From: Bacillota bacterium
GTDB taxonomy: Bacteria > Bacillota > Sulfobacillia > Sulfobacillales > JAIMBI01
Direction of reading: 5' to 3'
Assembly (NCBI GenBank): GCA_021797815.1
Contig: JAJZYZ010000004.1
Span: 1 to 64,000 of the forward strand
Length of the DNA stretch: 64,000 nt
In this document: piece after piece, positions 18,112 to 27,145 of the stretch
How the letters are laid out: every line of letters starts with the position of its first letter
Position numbering within the stretch: the stretch's first letter is position 1
Translations under genes and position numbers: made by a program
Notes under the pieces: model-generated
The model's database searches: none
Told to the model about the DNA's origin: nothing
The model's input: the letters and a program-made list of their open reading frames with translations, nothing else

Positions 18112-19127
18112 ACGAATCTCACTCCGGCCTCGTCCACAATCTCGCCTATCGGACGGGCCTCCTGGCCTGAGGCGGCCAGCCGCTCCATGGCCGGCCCTGC
18201 CGCCTCGGCGGGCAGCACGAGACAATAGCCGATGCCGGCGTTCCAGACCTGCCGCATCTCCTCTTCACTCACACCCCCGAGACGGCGGAGCTCCTCCATC
18301 GCGGCCGGCACCGCAAGCGTGTCCCGGTGCAGGCGGGCGCCGCGCCCACCAAGGACGCGTTCTAGGTTGGCGGCAAGTCCGCCCCCCGTTACGTGCGCCA
18401 TAGCTGACACCGGTACCTGGCGGACCAGGCTGAGGATCGGCTTCACGTAAATGCGTGTCGGGGTGAGGAGCGTCTCGCCCCAACTGTCGCCGCCGGCGGC
18501 CGGTGCATGAAGGTCAATCTTGGCGTCATTCAGGATCCGCCGGACTAAGGAGAAGCCATTGGAGTGAAACCCGCTTGAGGGAAGCCCGAGCACCACCTGA
18601 CCCGCCGCGACCAACGGTGCCTGCACCCGGTCGGGCAGGATGCGTCCGACCACAAAGCCGGCCAGATCCCACTGCCCGTCTCCGTAAACACCTGGCATCT
18701 CCGCGGTCTCCCCGCCGAGGAGCGCCGCCCCCGCCTCCCGGCACCCGGCATCGACCCCCTCCACAATCTGGGCAGCGATGTCGGCATCGAGACGCCCCAC
18801 GGCCAGGTAATCGAGAAAGAAGAGCGGTTCGGCTCCCGCGGTCAGGATGTCGTTGACGTTCATGGCCACCAGATCGATCCCGACCGTGTCGTAGCGCTGG
18901 AGACGCTCGGCCAGCAGGACTTTGGTGCCCACGCCATCGGCACCCGCTACCAGCGTCCCACCGCCATCGAGTCTAAACGCGCCGTAGAAGCCGCCGATTC
19001 CGGCCTCCACCTCCGGGCGGATGGCCTGAACCAGAGACTGGTAGCGGTGCACGGCCCGCTCCCCCTCGGTGACGTCGACCCCCGCCGTCTTATAGCGCGC
19101 TCGGATTCCGTCAGCGGGGAGCTGCAT
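18108..19127 (-). CDS. purM: Phosphoribosylformylglycinamidine cyclo-ligase (AIR synthetase)
   Basis: GGFYGAFRLDGGGTLVAGADGVGTKVLLA; VAMNVNDILTAGAEPLFFLDYLAVG; AHVTGGGLAANLERVL. Confidence 0.96.
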   Translation of the reverse strand: MQLPADGIRARYKTAGVDVTEGERAVHRYQSLVQAIRPEVEAGIGGFYGAFRLDGGGTLVAGADGVGTKVLLAERLQRYDTVGIDLVAMNVNDILTAGAEPLFFLDYLAVGRLDADIAAQIVEGVDAGCREAGAALLGGETAEMPGVYGDGQWDLAGFVVGRILPDRVQAPLVAAGQVVLGLPSSGFHSNGFSLVRRILNDAKIDLHAPAAGGDSWGETLLTPTRIYVKPILSLVRQVPVSAMAHVTGGGLAANLERVLGGRGARLHRDTLAVPAAMEELRRLGGVSEEEMRQVWNAGIGYCLVLPAEAAGPAMERLAASGQEARPIGEIVDEAGVRFV

Positions 19128-20511
19128 GAACGGCCTCCTCTTTCGCGTCCAGGTCATCGATTGGCACGGGATATGGGCGCCCAAAGCACGCCATGCACCA
19201 GCCGCCTGGACCGAGCGCCCTCTCGAGCCCCTCCTCCGAGAGATATTGGAGGCTGTCGGCTCCCACTTCCCGCCGGGTCTCGTCGAGATCCCAGCGCGCC
19301 GCGGCAAGCTCACTCACCCGCGAGGTGTCAATCCCGTAGTGGCACGCCCGCCGATAGGGCGGGGAAGCGATTCGCATGTGAACACTGAGCGCGCCGGCAC
19401 GGCGGAGGAGCTGGACGATGTGCCGGGAGGTGGTGCCGCGCACCAGCGAATCGTCGACCAGGATGACGTTTTTCCCATGCACGACCGAGCGGACGGCAGA
19501 GAGTTTCATGCTCACCCCGCTCTCTCGCATATCGGCCTCGGGCTGGATAAAGGTCCGTCCCACATAGCGATTTTTCACAAGGCCCAGGTCGAGCCGGATG
19601 CCGGCCACCTCGCTGAACCCCATCGCGGCCGGTGTGCTGGAGTCGGGGACCCCCACCACCACGTCTCCCTGCGCCGGGTGTTCGCGCGCAAGCTCCCGCC
19701 CGAGCTTCCGGCGCGCGTCGTGCACTCCCACATCCCGGAAGATGGAGTCGGGGCGGGCAAAGTACACCATCTCGAACGAGCAGAAGGCCGGAGCATTGTC
19801 GGCGGGATCCCAAAGGCGGATGCTCCTGACGCCGCCCGCATCTACCACGACCATCTCGCCCGGCTCCACCTCGCGGACGAAGCGGGCACCGGTGGCGTCA
19901 AGGGCACAGGTCTCGGAGGTCAGGATAATGTGGCCGTCGCGCTCGCCGAGGATGAGGGGCCGAATTCCGTGCGGGTCCCGCACGCCCAGCATCGCAGTGG
20001 CGGTCAGCACCAGGTAGGCAAACCCTCCCTCGAGCCTCTTCACGGCCATCTCTACGGCCGCGATGAGGCTTTGCGCTTCGGCATGGGCGATGAGGTGCGC
20101 CAGAACTTCACTATCGGAGGTGCTCTGAAAGACAGCGCCGCGCCGCTCCAACTCTTCTTTCAGCACCCGCTGATTGGTGAGGGTGCCGTTGTGGCCGAGA
20201 GCCAGCGGACCAAAGCGGGTCCGCGCCATGAGCGGCTGCACGTTGTCGGGCGTTGACGCTCCTTTGGTGCTATAGCGCACATGGCCGATGGCCGTGTCCA
20301 CATCGTCCGGCAGCTCTCGGAGCCGCAGTGCTTCCGTCACAAGCCCCGGACCCTTTTGCAGCACGACGTCGCCGTCGTGCAGGAAGGCGAGCCCCGCGGC
20401 CTCCTGCCCTCGGTGCTGCAGGGCAAAGAGGCCCTGATACGTCATGGAGAGCGCTCCCGGCTCGCGAAACACGCCGTAGACGCCGCACTCCTCGCGAAGC
20501 TCACCACTCAT
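19111..20511 (-). CDS. purF: Amidophosphoribosyltransferase
   Basis: ECGVYGVFREPGALSMTYQGLFALQHRGQEAAGLAF; IGHVRYSTKGAS; VILVDDSLVRGTTSRHIVQLLRRAGA. Confidence 0.97.
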   Translation of the reverse strand: MSGELREECGVYGVFREPGALSMTYQGLFALQHRGQEAAGLAFLHDGDVVLQKGPGLVTEALRLRELPDDVDTAIGHVRYSTKGASTPDNVQPLMARTRFGPLALGHNGTLTNQRVLKEELERRGAVFQSTSDSEVLAHLIAHAEAQSLIAAVEMAVKRLEGGFAYLVLTATAMLGVRDPHGIRPLILGERDGHIILTSETCALDATGARFVREVEPGEMVVVDAGGVRSIRLWDPADNAPAFCSFEMVYFARPDSIFRDVGVHDARRKLGRELAREHPAQGDVVVGVPDSSTPAAMGFSEVAGIRLDLGLVKNRYVGRTFIQPEADMRESGVSMKLSAVRSVVHGKNVILVDDSLVRGTTSRHIVQLLRRAGALSVHMRIASPPYRRACHYGIDTSRVSELAAARWDLDETRREVGADSLQYLSEEGLERALGPGGWCMACFGRPYPVPIDDLDAKEEAVHAAPR

Positions 20512-22727
20512 GGCGCATCTCCTTTTCCGGCCAGAACCGCGTCAGGTTCCGTCAGTTCTGGCGGAAGCCACGCCGCCCGCAACTCCTCGCGTGGATACGT
20601 AAATCGTCCTTCACAGGTTTCGAAGGTCAGCGCACCACTCCCGGTCACGGCGCCAAGCCTGCGTCCGGGGCAGCCGCTCGATGCCAGGATGCGCAGAACA
20701 TCCCCCTCCCGATGATCCGGGACCGCTACCACCACCTGCGCGGGCCCTTCGTTGAACAGCGCGGCCCGCGCCGGCAGATCGGAGTCGACGGTCACGTCAA
20801 GCCCGGTCGCGGGGTCCGCCTGCGCCAGCAGCATCTCCGCCAGCGTGACAAAGAGGCCGCCGTCGGCCACATCATGCGCGGCCGCCGGCAGCCCGGCCTC
20901 ATTGAGCCTCGACAGTGCTTCAAGCACGGCGCGCGAACGCGTCCAGTCGGGAGCCGTGGCGGGCCCCGGAAGTCCGTCGCCGAGCGTGAGCCGCCAGACG
21001 GTGGCCGAAAGCGTCGACTCCGCCTCACCCAACAAGTAGAGGGCCATGCTGGCCTCAAGCGTCCCGCGAGCTATGGCGGCCTCGGGGTTCGGATGGCGTC
21101 CGACCGCTGCGATGACGGCGGTCGGCCACACGGAATCCGAGCCGGTCTGGTTGTAGAACGAGACGTTGCCGCCCGTGACCGGCACCTGCAGGGCGTGTGC
21201 AGCGTCGGCAATTCCCGCCACGAGCGCGGCAAAGTCGCGAAAGACGTCCTCATCGTCCGGGCTTCCGAGGTTCAGCCCATCGGAGAGGCCAATCGGTATG
21301 CCCCCCATGGCGGTCACGTTCACGACCGCCTCCAGCACCGCCCGTGCACCGCCGGTGTAGGCATCGCACGCCGAGAGCCGTCCGGGGCCGTCCACGGCGA
21401 TGACAAGCCCGTCCGGTCCCTCATCAAGCCGCAGCACGGCTCCGTCGTCGCCCGGTCCCTTTACCGTGTGGGTCTGGACCATGGAATCGTAGCGATGATA
21501 CACGGACGCCTTCGAGCGGCACTCGGGGTGCCCCAGTACAAAAAGCGCCTCCTCACGGCGAAAGACCCCGGAGGGCGCATATCGCTCCGGCACCCGAATG
21601 GGTCCCACCATGCGTTCCGGCGCTGCTCGCCTCGGCGCCCCATCCGTGAGCGAGCCGGCCGGAATCGAGGCCACAACCGCTCCCGCCTCCCGCACGGACA
21701 GCCGTCCGTCGGCCGTCACGGTCCCGATGTCCGAAGCCCGCACCTCGAGCTGCGACAGCTGTGTAAGCACCTCGGCCAGGTCCCCGGGCGGCACGGTCAG
21801 GAGCATCCGCTCCTGCGTCTCCGACAGCATGACCTCATAGGGGGTCATGCCCATCTCGCGCCGTGGGACCCGGTCCACGTCCACCTCCACGCCCACGCCG
21901 CCCTGACCGGCCATCTCCGCGAGGGCGGACGAGAGGCCGGCGGCGCCAAGATCCTGCATTGCATGGAGTTTCCCCCCTTGCAAGACCGCCAGCATCGCTT
22001 CCATGACCATCCGCCCCGTAAACGGATCCCCCACCTGCACCGCCGGTCGGAGAGTCCCGGTCTCCGCGTCCGGCGCTGCAAACGAGCGCGAGGCCAGAAG
22101 CGACGCGCCATGGATGCCGTCGCGGCCGGTGTCCGCACCCACCAGGACGATACGGTCACCCGGACGGCTGGTGCCGGCCGAAATCCCGGCTCCCGGCTTC
22201 CGGACGCCGACACAGAGCACGTTTACCAGCGGGTTGCCCCGATAGGCTTGTCCGTACGAAAGCTCACCGCCCACCGTCGGCACGCCAATCGCGTTGCCAT
22301 AAAACCCGATCCCCCGCACGACCCCCTCCTGAAGGCGGGCCGAATCGGGCCCGAAGCGGAGGGAATCCATGAGCGCCACCGGATACGCACCCATCGCCAC
22401 GACGTCGCGGATGATGCCGCCCACCCCTGTAGCGGCGCCGTGGAACGGTTCTACATAAGACGGATGGTTGTGGGACTCGACTTTGAAGGCCACTTCCCAG
22501 TGCGCGTTCAGGCGGACGACGCCGGCGTTGTCACCGGGTCCTCCCACCACCTGTCCCGGTGGAGGCTTAAGCCAGGCCAATATGTTTTTGGAGGACTTGT
22601 AACTGCAATGTTCACTCCAGAGCGCCCCGAACAGTCCCCACTCCAGAGCGGTCGGCACCCGCCCGAGAAGCTGGGCGGCGTGTCTGCCCTCCTCGGGCGT
22701 GAGTCCCACCGTGTCAGGCCCGATCAT
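20508..22727 (-). CDS. purL: Phosphoribosylformylglycinamidine synthase subunit PurL
   Basis: EWGLFGALWSEHCSYKSSK; GVGGIIRDVVAMGAYPVALMDSLRFG; SETQERMLLTV. Confidence 0.97.
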   Translation of the reverse strand: MIGPDTVGLTPEEGRHAAQLLGRVPTALEWGLFGALWSEHCSYKSSKNILAWLKPPPGQVVGGPGDNAGVVRLNAHWEVAFKVESHNHPSYVEPFHGAATGVGGIIRDVVAMGAYPVALMDSLRFGPDSARLQEGVVRGIGFYGNAIGVPTVGGELSYGQAYRGNPLVNVLCVGVRKPGAGISAGTSRPGDRIVLVGADTGRDGIHGASLLASRSFAAPDAETGTLRPAVQVGDPFTGRMVMEAMLAVLQGGKLHAMQDLGAAGLSSALAEMAGQGGVGVEVDVDRVPRREMGMTPYEVMLSETQERMLLTVPPGDLAEVLTQLSQLEVRASDIGTVTADGRLSVREAGAVVASIPAGSLTDGAPRRAAPERMVGPIRVPERYAPSGVFRREEALFVLGHPECRSKASVYHRYDSMVQTHTVKGPGDDGAVLRLDEGPDGLVIAVDGPGRLSACDAYTGGARAVLEAVVNVTAMGGIPIGLSDGLNLGSPDDEDVFRDFAALVAGIADAAHALQVPVTGGNVSFYNQTGSDSVWPTAVIAAVGRHPNPEAAIARGTLEASMALYLLGEAESTLSATVWRLTLGDGLPGPATAPDWTRSRAVLEALSRLNEAGLPAAAHDVADGGLFVTLAEMLLAQADPATGLDVTVDSDLPARAALFNEGPAQVVVAVPDHREGDVLRILASSGCPGRRLGAVTGSGALTFETCEGRFTYPREELRAAWLPPELTEPDAVLAGKGDAP

Positions 22728-23398
22728 GCCGGCACCCCGTCGCCCCCGGTCCATACCCGGAGAAAGCGCAGGCCATCCTCGCCACCGAGCCAGGCCGCGC
22801 TGGCCCTCTCCGGGTGAGGCATGAGACCGATGACCCGGCCGTCGGCGCTGGCCACGCCAGCCACCTCCCGCCAGGACCCGTTCGGATTATGGGGCCGGCC
22901 GGCCCCATCCCGATAGCTCAAGAACGCCACCGCGTCGCGGCCCAGCGGACGTTGGGGGTCAGGAATGTAACGCCCCTCCCCGTTGGCGATGGGCAGGGAG
23001 AATCGCTCCCCGGCCGCAAACCGGAGGCCGGGGAGGCACTCTTGCACCTGGACCTGCACCCACTCACACTGAAACCGCCGCGAGACGTTCATGGCCAGCG
23101 CGCCTGGCAAAAGCCCGCTCTCCGTTAGAATCTGAAAGCCGTTGCAGATGCCGAGAACCCGTCCGCCGGCGTTCACGAGCTCCCGCACCGTGCCCATGAC
23201 CGGCGAGTGCGCGGCCAGCGCACCGGCCCGGAGATAGTCGCCGTACGCAAAGCCACCCGGCAGGATGACGGCCGAGGCGCCCCCGAGATGCGTGTCGCGG
23301 TGCCAGACCGGCACGGCCTCCACCGGAAGGCGCGACAGCGCCCGGAGCGTATCGCGATCGCAGTTGGATCCCGGAAACGTGACGACAGCCACTTTCAC
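22724..23398 (-). CDS. purQ: Phosphoribosylformylglycinamidine synthase subunit PurQ
   Basis: KVAVVTFPGSNCDRDTLRAL; LPGGFAYGDYLRAGALAAHSP; VLGICNGFQILTESGLLPGAL; GLMPHPERA. Confidence 0.97.
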   Translation of the reverse strand: MKVAVVTFPGSNCDRDTLRALSRLPVEAVPVWHRDTHLGGASAVILPGGFAYGDYLRAGALAAHSPVMGTVRELVNAGGRVLGICNGFQILTESGLLPGALAMNVSRRFQCEWVQVQVQECLPGLRFAAGERFSLPIANGEGRYIPDPQRPLGRDAVAFLSYRDGAGRPHNPNGSWREVAGVASADGRVIGLMPHPERASAAWLGGEDGLRFLRVWTGGDGVPA

Positions 23399-23637
23399 GA
23401 GCGCACCTCAACCGAGAACTGCTCCATTACCGGGTTGGCCAGGAGACGTTCGGCCATCTCACGCCCCAGACGGGCCGCATCGTCTCCTGCCGCACTGTCC
23501 ACGTCGAGCGTGATGTGCCGCCCGATGCGGAGATGCTCGACCAAAAACCCCATATCCCGCAGCACGTGCTGCACGGCTTCGCCGGCCGGATCCCGGACGC
23601 CCTCCTTCAAGTGGACGACAATATGGACCCGGCTCAC
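23395..23637 (-). CDS. purS: Phosphoribosylformylglycinamidine synthase subunit PurS
   Basis: 80 aa, VHIVVHLKEGVRDPAGEAVQHVLRDMGF; overlaps purQ and purC. Confidence 0.93.
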   Translation of the reverse strand: MSRVHIVVHLKEGVRDPAGEAVQHVLRDMGFLVEHLRIGRHITLDVDSAAGDDAARLGREMAERLLANPVMEQFSVEVRS

Positions 23638-24338
23638 AGCTCCACCCGCCTCAGCACCTCGTGGTATGCGTCCTCGACGCCGCCCAGGTCCTGGCGGAAG
23701 CGGTCCTTGTCCAGTTTCTTCTTGGTATCGGCGTCCCAGAGCCGGCAGGTGTCGGGAGTAATTTCGTCGCCAAGAATCAGCTCGGAGCCGATCTTCCCAA
23801 ACTCCAGCTTGAAGTCCACCAGAATGAGCCGACGCGCAAGAAAGAAGCTTTGCAGGTGGCGGTTCACGGAGCGCGCCATGTCTTTCATACGGGACAGCTC
23901 CTCCGGGGAGGCTGCGTCCATCATGGCCACGTGCTCGTCGTTGAACAGGGGATCTCCCAACGCGTCGTTCTTGTAGTAGATCTCGACTAGGGGCGCCGAA
24001 AGCTCCGTGCCCTCCAAAATGCCGGTCCGGGCGTGGAGGGACCCCGCCACCACATTGCGCACGATCACCTCAAGCGGGATCATGCCCAGGCGCCGCACCA
24101 GGAGCGTGCGCTCGTCCAGCTGACGGATAAAGTGTGTAGGGAGGCCCTCGGTGCCGAGATAGTCAAAGAGAAGTGCGGTGACCCGGGCATTCACACGCCC
24201 CTTGTCCAGTATCTGACCGCGCTTCAGTCCGTTCTGCGCCGTGGCGTCGTCCTTGAATTCCATGGCGACCTCGTGAGGCTCCGCCGTGCCCCAGACCTTT
24301 TTGGCCTTGCCTTCGTAAAGGAGATCGTGCGTGGCCAT
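23634..24338 (-). CDS. purC: SAICAR synthase
   Basis: LLYEGKAKKVWGT; FKDDATAQNG; IPLEVIVRNVVAGSL; LVDFKLEFG. Confidence 0.96.
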   Translation of the reverse strand: MATHDLLYEGKAKKVWGTAEPHEVAMEFKDDATAQNGLKRGQILDKGRVNARVTALLFDYLGTEGLPTHFIRQLDERTLLVRRLGMIPLEVIVRNVVAGSLHARTGILEGTELSAPLVEIYYKNDALGDPLFNDEHVAMMDAASPEELSRMKDMARSVNRHLQSFFLARRLILVDFKLEFGKIGSELILGDEITPDTCRLWDADTKKKLDKDRFRQDLGGVEDAYHEVLRRVEL

Positions 24339-24412
24339 ATGCACTCCTTTGGTTGGTCGGTCCCATGAGGGGTCGCCTATACTTGAAGCCTGCCCGAGGC
24401 GGAATTTCCGTA

Positions 24413-24451
24413 TCCGAACAACTGAGAAAATCTTACCGTTAATTGTTCGGA
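24413..24451. promoter_or_regulatory. PurBox-like inverted repeat TCCGAACAA-N21-TTGTTCGGA
   Basis: 9-bp perfect arms matching the Bacillus PurR PurBox core CCGAACAAT, between purC and divergent nucleoside hydrolase. Confidence 0.8.
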
Positions 24452-24501
24452 GCAGCAACGGTCATTGCGGATTCCCGACACGGTGAAGGGAGAGGCTCCT
24501 C

Positions 24502-25455
24502 ATGGTTAATCGCCCCCCGCTTCCCATCCTGCTGGACGTCGATACCGGAATTGATGACGCGCTGGCCCTCTTGTACGCGCACCTGTCACCCGAGCTTCAA
24601 CTGCTGGGGGTCACCACCTGCTTTGGCAACGGGGACTTAAGCATCACGACCCGCAACACACTGTCGGTGCTGGAACTTGCGGGCTCTGACGCCCCGGTCC
24701 ATCCGGGGGCGGCGACACCGCTGGCGGACTGGTCAGGGGCCCCGGCCGAGGCGTTTCACGGCCAAAACGGTCTCGGCGGCGCGGTCATTCCCGATGCGAC
24801 CCGCGCCCCGGAGATCGAGCCGGCCGCCGAGTATCTGGTGCGGATGGCGAACGAGCGGCCGGGTGAGCTCACCCTGGTGGCGGTGGCGCGGCTCACCAAT
24901 GTCGCCGTGGCGCTGTCACTTGACCCGGCCTTCGTCCGCAAGCTCCGGGGGCTTTATGTGATGGGCGGCGCCGCGTTTGTGTCCGGAAACGTGACGGCGG
25001 CCGCGGAGGCCAACATCTGGGGTGATCCGGAGGCGGCGCACAAAGCATTTCACGCCGGCGGCGACATCACGATGGTGGGTCTCGACGTGACGCATCAAGC
25101 CCTGTTCACCGACGACGACCTGGCGGGCGTGGACCCGCGCTGGCCGTATGCAGGGCTCCTCCGGGAGGCGCTGGAGTTCTACCTCAGGGCCTACAACCCC
25201 AAGATCCCCAAGGGAGCCCGCACGGCGCCGCTCCACGACCCGCTGGCGGTCATGCTGGCCGAAACCCCCGATCTCGCCCGGGGCGATCGCTATGCGGTGA
25301 GCGTGGAACGCGCCGGAACCCTCACGCGCGGCGCGACCGTTGTCGACGCGCGTCCATACAGCCCGGAGGAGAAGAACGTGCGGGTCCCTCTCAAGCTTGA
25401 CGTCGCCCGCTTTCGCCGCCGCTTTCTCTCTCGGCTGGGCTGGCGCCTTTCCTGA
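24502..25455 (+). CDS. Nucleoside hydrolase (IunH family)
   Basis: ILLDVDTGIDDALALLYA; GVTTCFGNG; LYVMGGAAFVSGNVT; AEANIWGDPEAAHKAF. Confidence 0.93.
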   Translation: MVNRPPLPILLDVDTGIDDALALLYAHLSPELQLLGVTTCFGNGDLSITTRNTLSVLELAGSDAPVHPGAATPLADWSGAPAEAFHGQNGLGGAVIPDATRAPEIEPAAEYLVRMANERPGELTLVAVARLTNVAVALSLDPAFVRKLRGLYVMGGAAFVSGNVTAAAEANIWGDPEAAHKAFHAGGDITMVGLDVTHQALFTDDDLAGVDPRWPYAGLLREALEFYLRAYNPKIPKGARTAPLHDPLAVMLAETPDLARGDRYAVSVERAGTLTRGATVVDARPYSPEEKNVRVPLKLDVARFRRRFLSRLGWRLS

Positions 25456-25462
25456 GAATCGA

Positions 25463-25491
25463 CGCCGCGGGGTACCGGCTCCCCCGCGGCG
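25463..25491. terminator. Convergent terminator-like hairpin
   Basis: CGCCGCGGGG-taccggctc-CCCCGCGGCG between convergent genes ending at 25455 (+) and 25498 (-). Confidence 0.55.
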
Positions 25492-25497
25492 CTCCGG

Positions 25498-26991
25498 TCA
25501 ATCCTGACGATGACTTGACCCGACCGGCGGGCTGCCCGTGGCCTCAGCATCGGAGTGCTGGCAGATAAGCTTTTCGAGCCCTGAGCCGGCGCTGAAAATT
25601 AGGGCGGACACAAGCGTGCTGACCATAAGCGCCCAATCAGCGGGCGGCGCTGTTACGAACGCGGCGGCATGGGCGGGCAGCGACGGGATCCAGCGATGAA
25701 CATACGGGCCAAAGGATAGCCAGCCAAACCCGTGCGCCCAGGGCAGGGAGGCCATCAGTCCACCCGCAAAGGCCAGGGGCCCCCAGAGCCCTTCGTGGAA
25801 CGGTTTTCGATTGGCGACGCTGCTCCCGGTTGCCCGCACAGGACCGAGGAGCTTCACCCCCGCAATCCCGACGAGCGGTGCGAAAAGATACGCGCCGCCA
25901 ATCAGGGAAAAGGCCAGCTGCCGGAAGACACCGTCTCCCTGACGCTGAAACGACGTCGCCACGACCGCATCGAGAGGCGTGCGGGTCAGCACGACCGCGA
26001 GAATCACGGCAGCCGACCCCGCAAGCCAAGTCGCGCCACGTTTGACAGGCGGGGAAACCCCTTCCACCGGCGGGCCTCCGGCCCATACCGTGCGGAGCCC
26101 CAAAATCGCGCTGCCGGTGAACGCCCCCACCAGCATGTCACGCCATAGCCCCGGCCCTCGGAGTGACAGGAGAAGGCTCATTGGATTCACCAGGGATACC
26201 CCGGTCGGCAGTCCCGCCCCCCAACGGGTGGCGGTGCTTATGTATGTCAGCGCCGAGACGACGGCGGCGACGAGAAATGCCTGCCCTGTCACCCACCAGC
26301 TCCCCGCACCCGAGGGCTCCGGGGAGCGCGCCACGCGCATGGGCGCCCACAGGAGCACGGTTGCCGTCGCCAGACCGCCCACGTCAATCAGGCGAGCCCG
26401 GAACACGCGCCACTCGGTCGCGAAAGGATACGGGTTGGGACCCACCCGCCCCTGTCCCAAGAGATTGTCCGCCCCCTGCCAGAGTCCCGGTCTCGAGGAG
26501 GCCAGGATGTGCGGTGCCACCGCCATCAGGGCCGCACCGGTCAATACGGCCGTGACCGTGGCGGCCCAGGCCCGCGGGCGCTCCCGTCTCGCCTCCCGGC
26601 TTAGGAGCGCTGCCAGGAGCGCGATCAGTGCGGCCGACATCGGGGCCGGAAGGAACGTCACCGCACTGAGCGCCGCGCCCGCCCAGCTGAGAGTCACGAC
26701 AGAGAGGGCTCCCGCCCAGCATGCCCACAGGGCCAGGAGCGGCCAGCGGCCGCTCGCGCCCAAGGCATCGAGCAGGGGATGACCCGCGGCGGAAGCCCGC
26801 CAGGCCACGGCCAGCAGGATGCCCCCGGCCGCGGCGCCGAGCGCGACCGCCACCATGAGCTGCCGCTCGTTGAGCGATGCCAGGGCATCGAGTTGTCCGA
26901 CAAAGAGGGGCATGAGACTCATGGCGGACAGGAACATCCACCGGGATGATGGCGTGGCGGCCGTCGGTGCGGGCCCGTTTCGTGGTGCCAC
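25498..26991 (-). CDS. Hypothetical polytopic membrane protein (~500 aa)
   Basis: Long intact ORF with many hydrophobic segments; no family recognised. Confidence 0.7.
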   Translation of the reverse strand: MAPRNGPAPTAATPSSRWMFLSAMSLMPLFVGQLDALASLNERQLMVAVALGAAAGGILLAVAWRASAAGHPLLDALGASGRWPLLALWACWAGALSVVTLSWAGAALSAVTFLPAPMSAALIALLAALLSREARRERPRAWAATVTAVLTGAALMAVAPHILASSRPGLWQGADNLLGQGRVGPNPYPFATEWRVFRARLIDVGGLATATVLLWAPMRVARSPEPSGAGSWWVTGQAFLVAAVVSALTYISTATRWGAGLPTGVSLVNPMSLLLSLRGPGLWRDMLVGAFTGSAILGLRTVWAGGPPVEGVSPPVKRGATWLAGSAAVILAVVLTRTPLDAVVATSFQRQGDGVFRQLAFSLIGGAYLFAPLVGIAGVKLLGPVRATGSSVANRKPFHEGLWGPLAFAGGLMASLPWAHGFGWLSFGPYVHRWIPSLPAHAAAFVTAPPADWALMVSTLVSALIFSAGSGLEKLICQHSDAEATGSPPVGSSHRQD

Positions 26992-27088
26992 GTAAAGAAG
27001 AACCCCCGCACGGTAACGAACCCCGAGCGGGCAACGTTACCGGTCTGTCGGGGGCGCGCGGCCGGGTCCCCCGACACGGACGACGGCA

Positions 27089-27129
27089 CCGGGCGCTCCC
27101 TTCCCACGGATCCTAGAGGGAGCGCCCGG
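27089..27129. terminator. Terminator-like hairpin downstream of pirin gene
   Basis: CCGGGCGCTCCCT-N15-AGGGAGCGCCCGG, 13-bp perfect arms. Confidence 0.55.
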
Positions 27130-27145
27130 CGCCGATCGTGTGCCC

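Noticed and set aside
16194-20256. Long plus-strand ORFs 16194-17387 and 19126-20256
   Set aside because: Antisense to purH and purF respectively; no independent support.
20253-22817. 854-aa plus-strand ORF, the longest in the supplied track
   Set aside because: Lies antisense to purL, whose protein is fully conserved; composition is R/G/H/P-rich with no domain sense, typical of a high-GC shadow ORF.
24338-24502. Purine riboswitch upstream of purC
   Set aside because: No purine aptamer-like conserved core seen; the PurBox-like DNA palindrome explains the region better.
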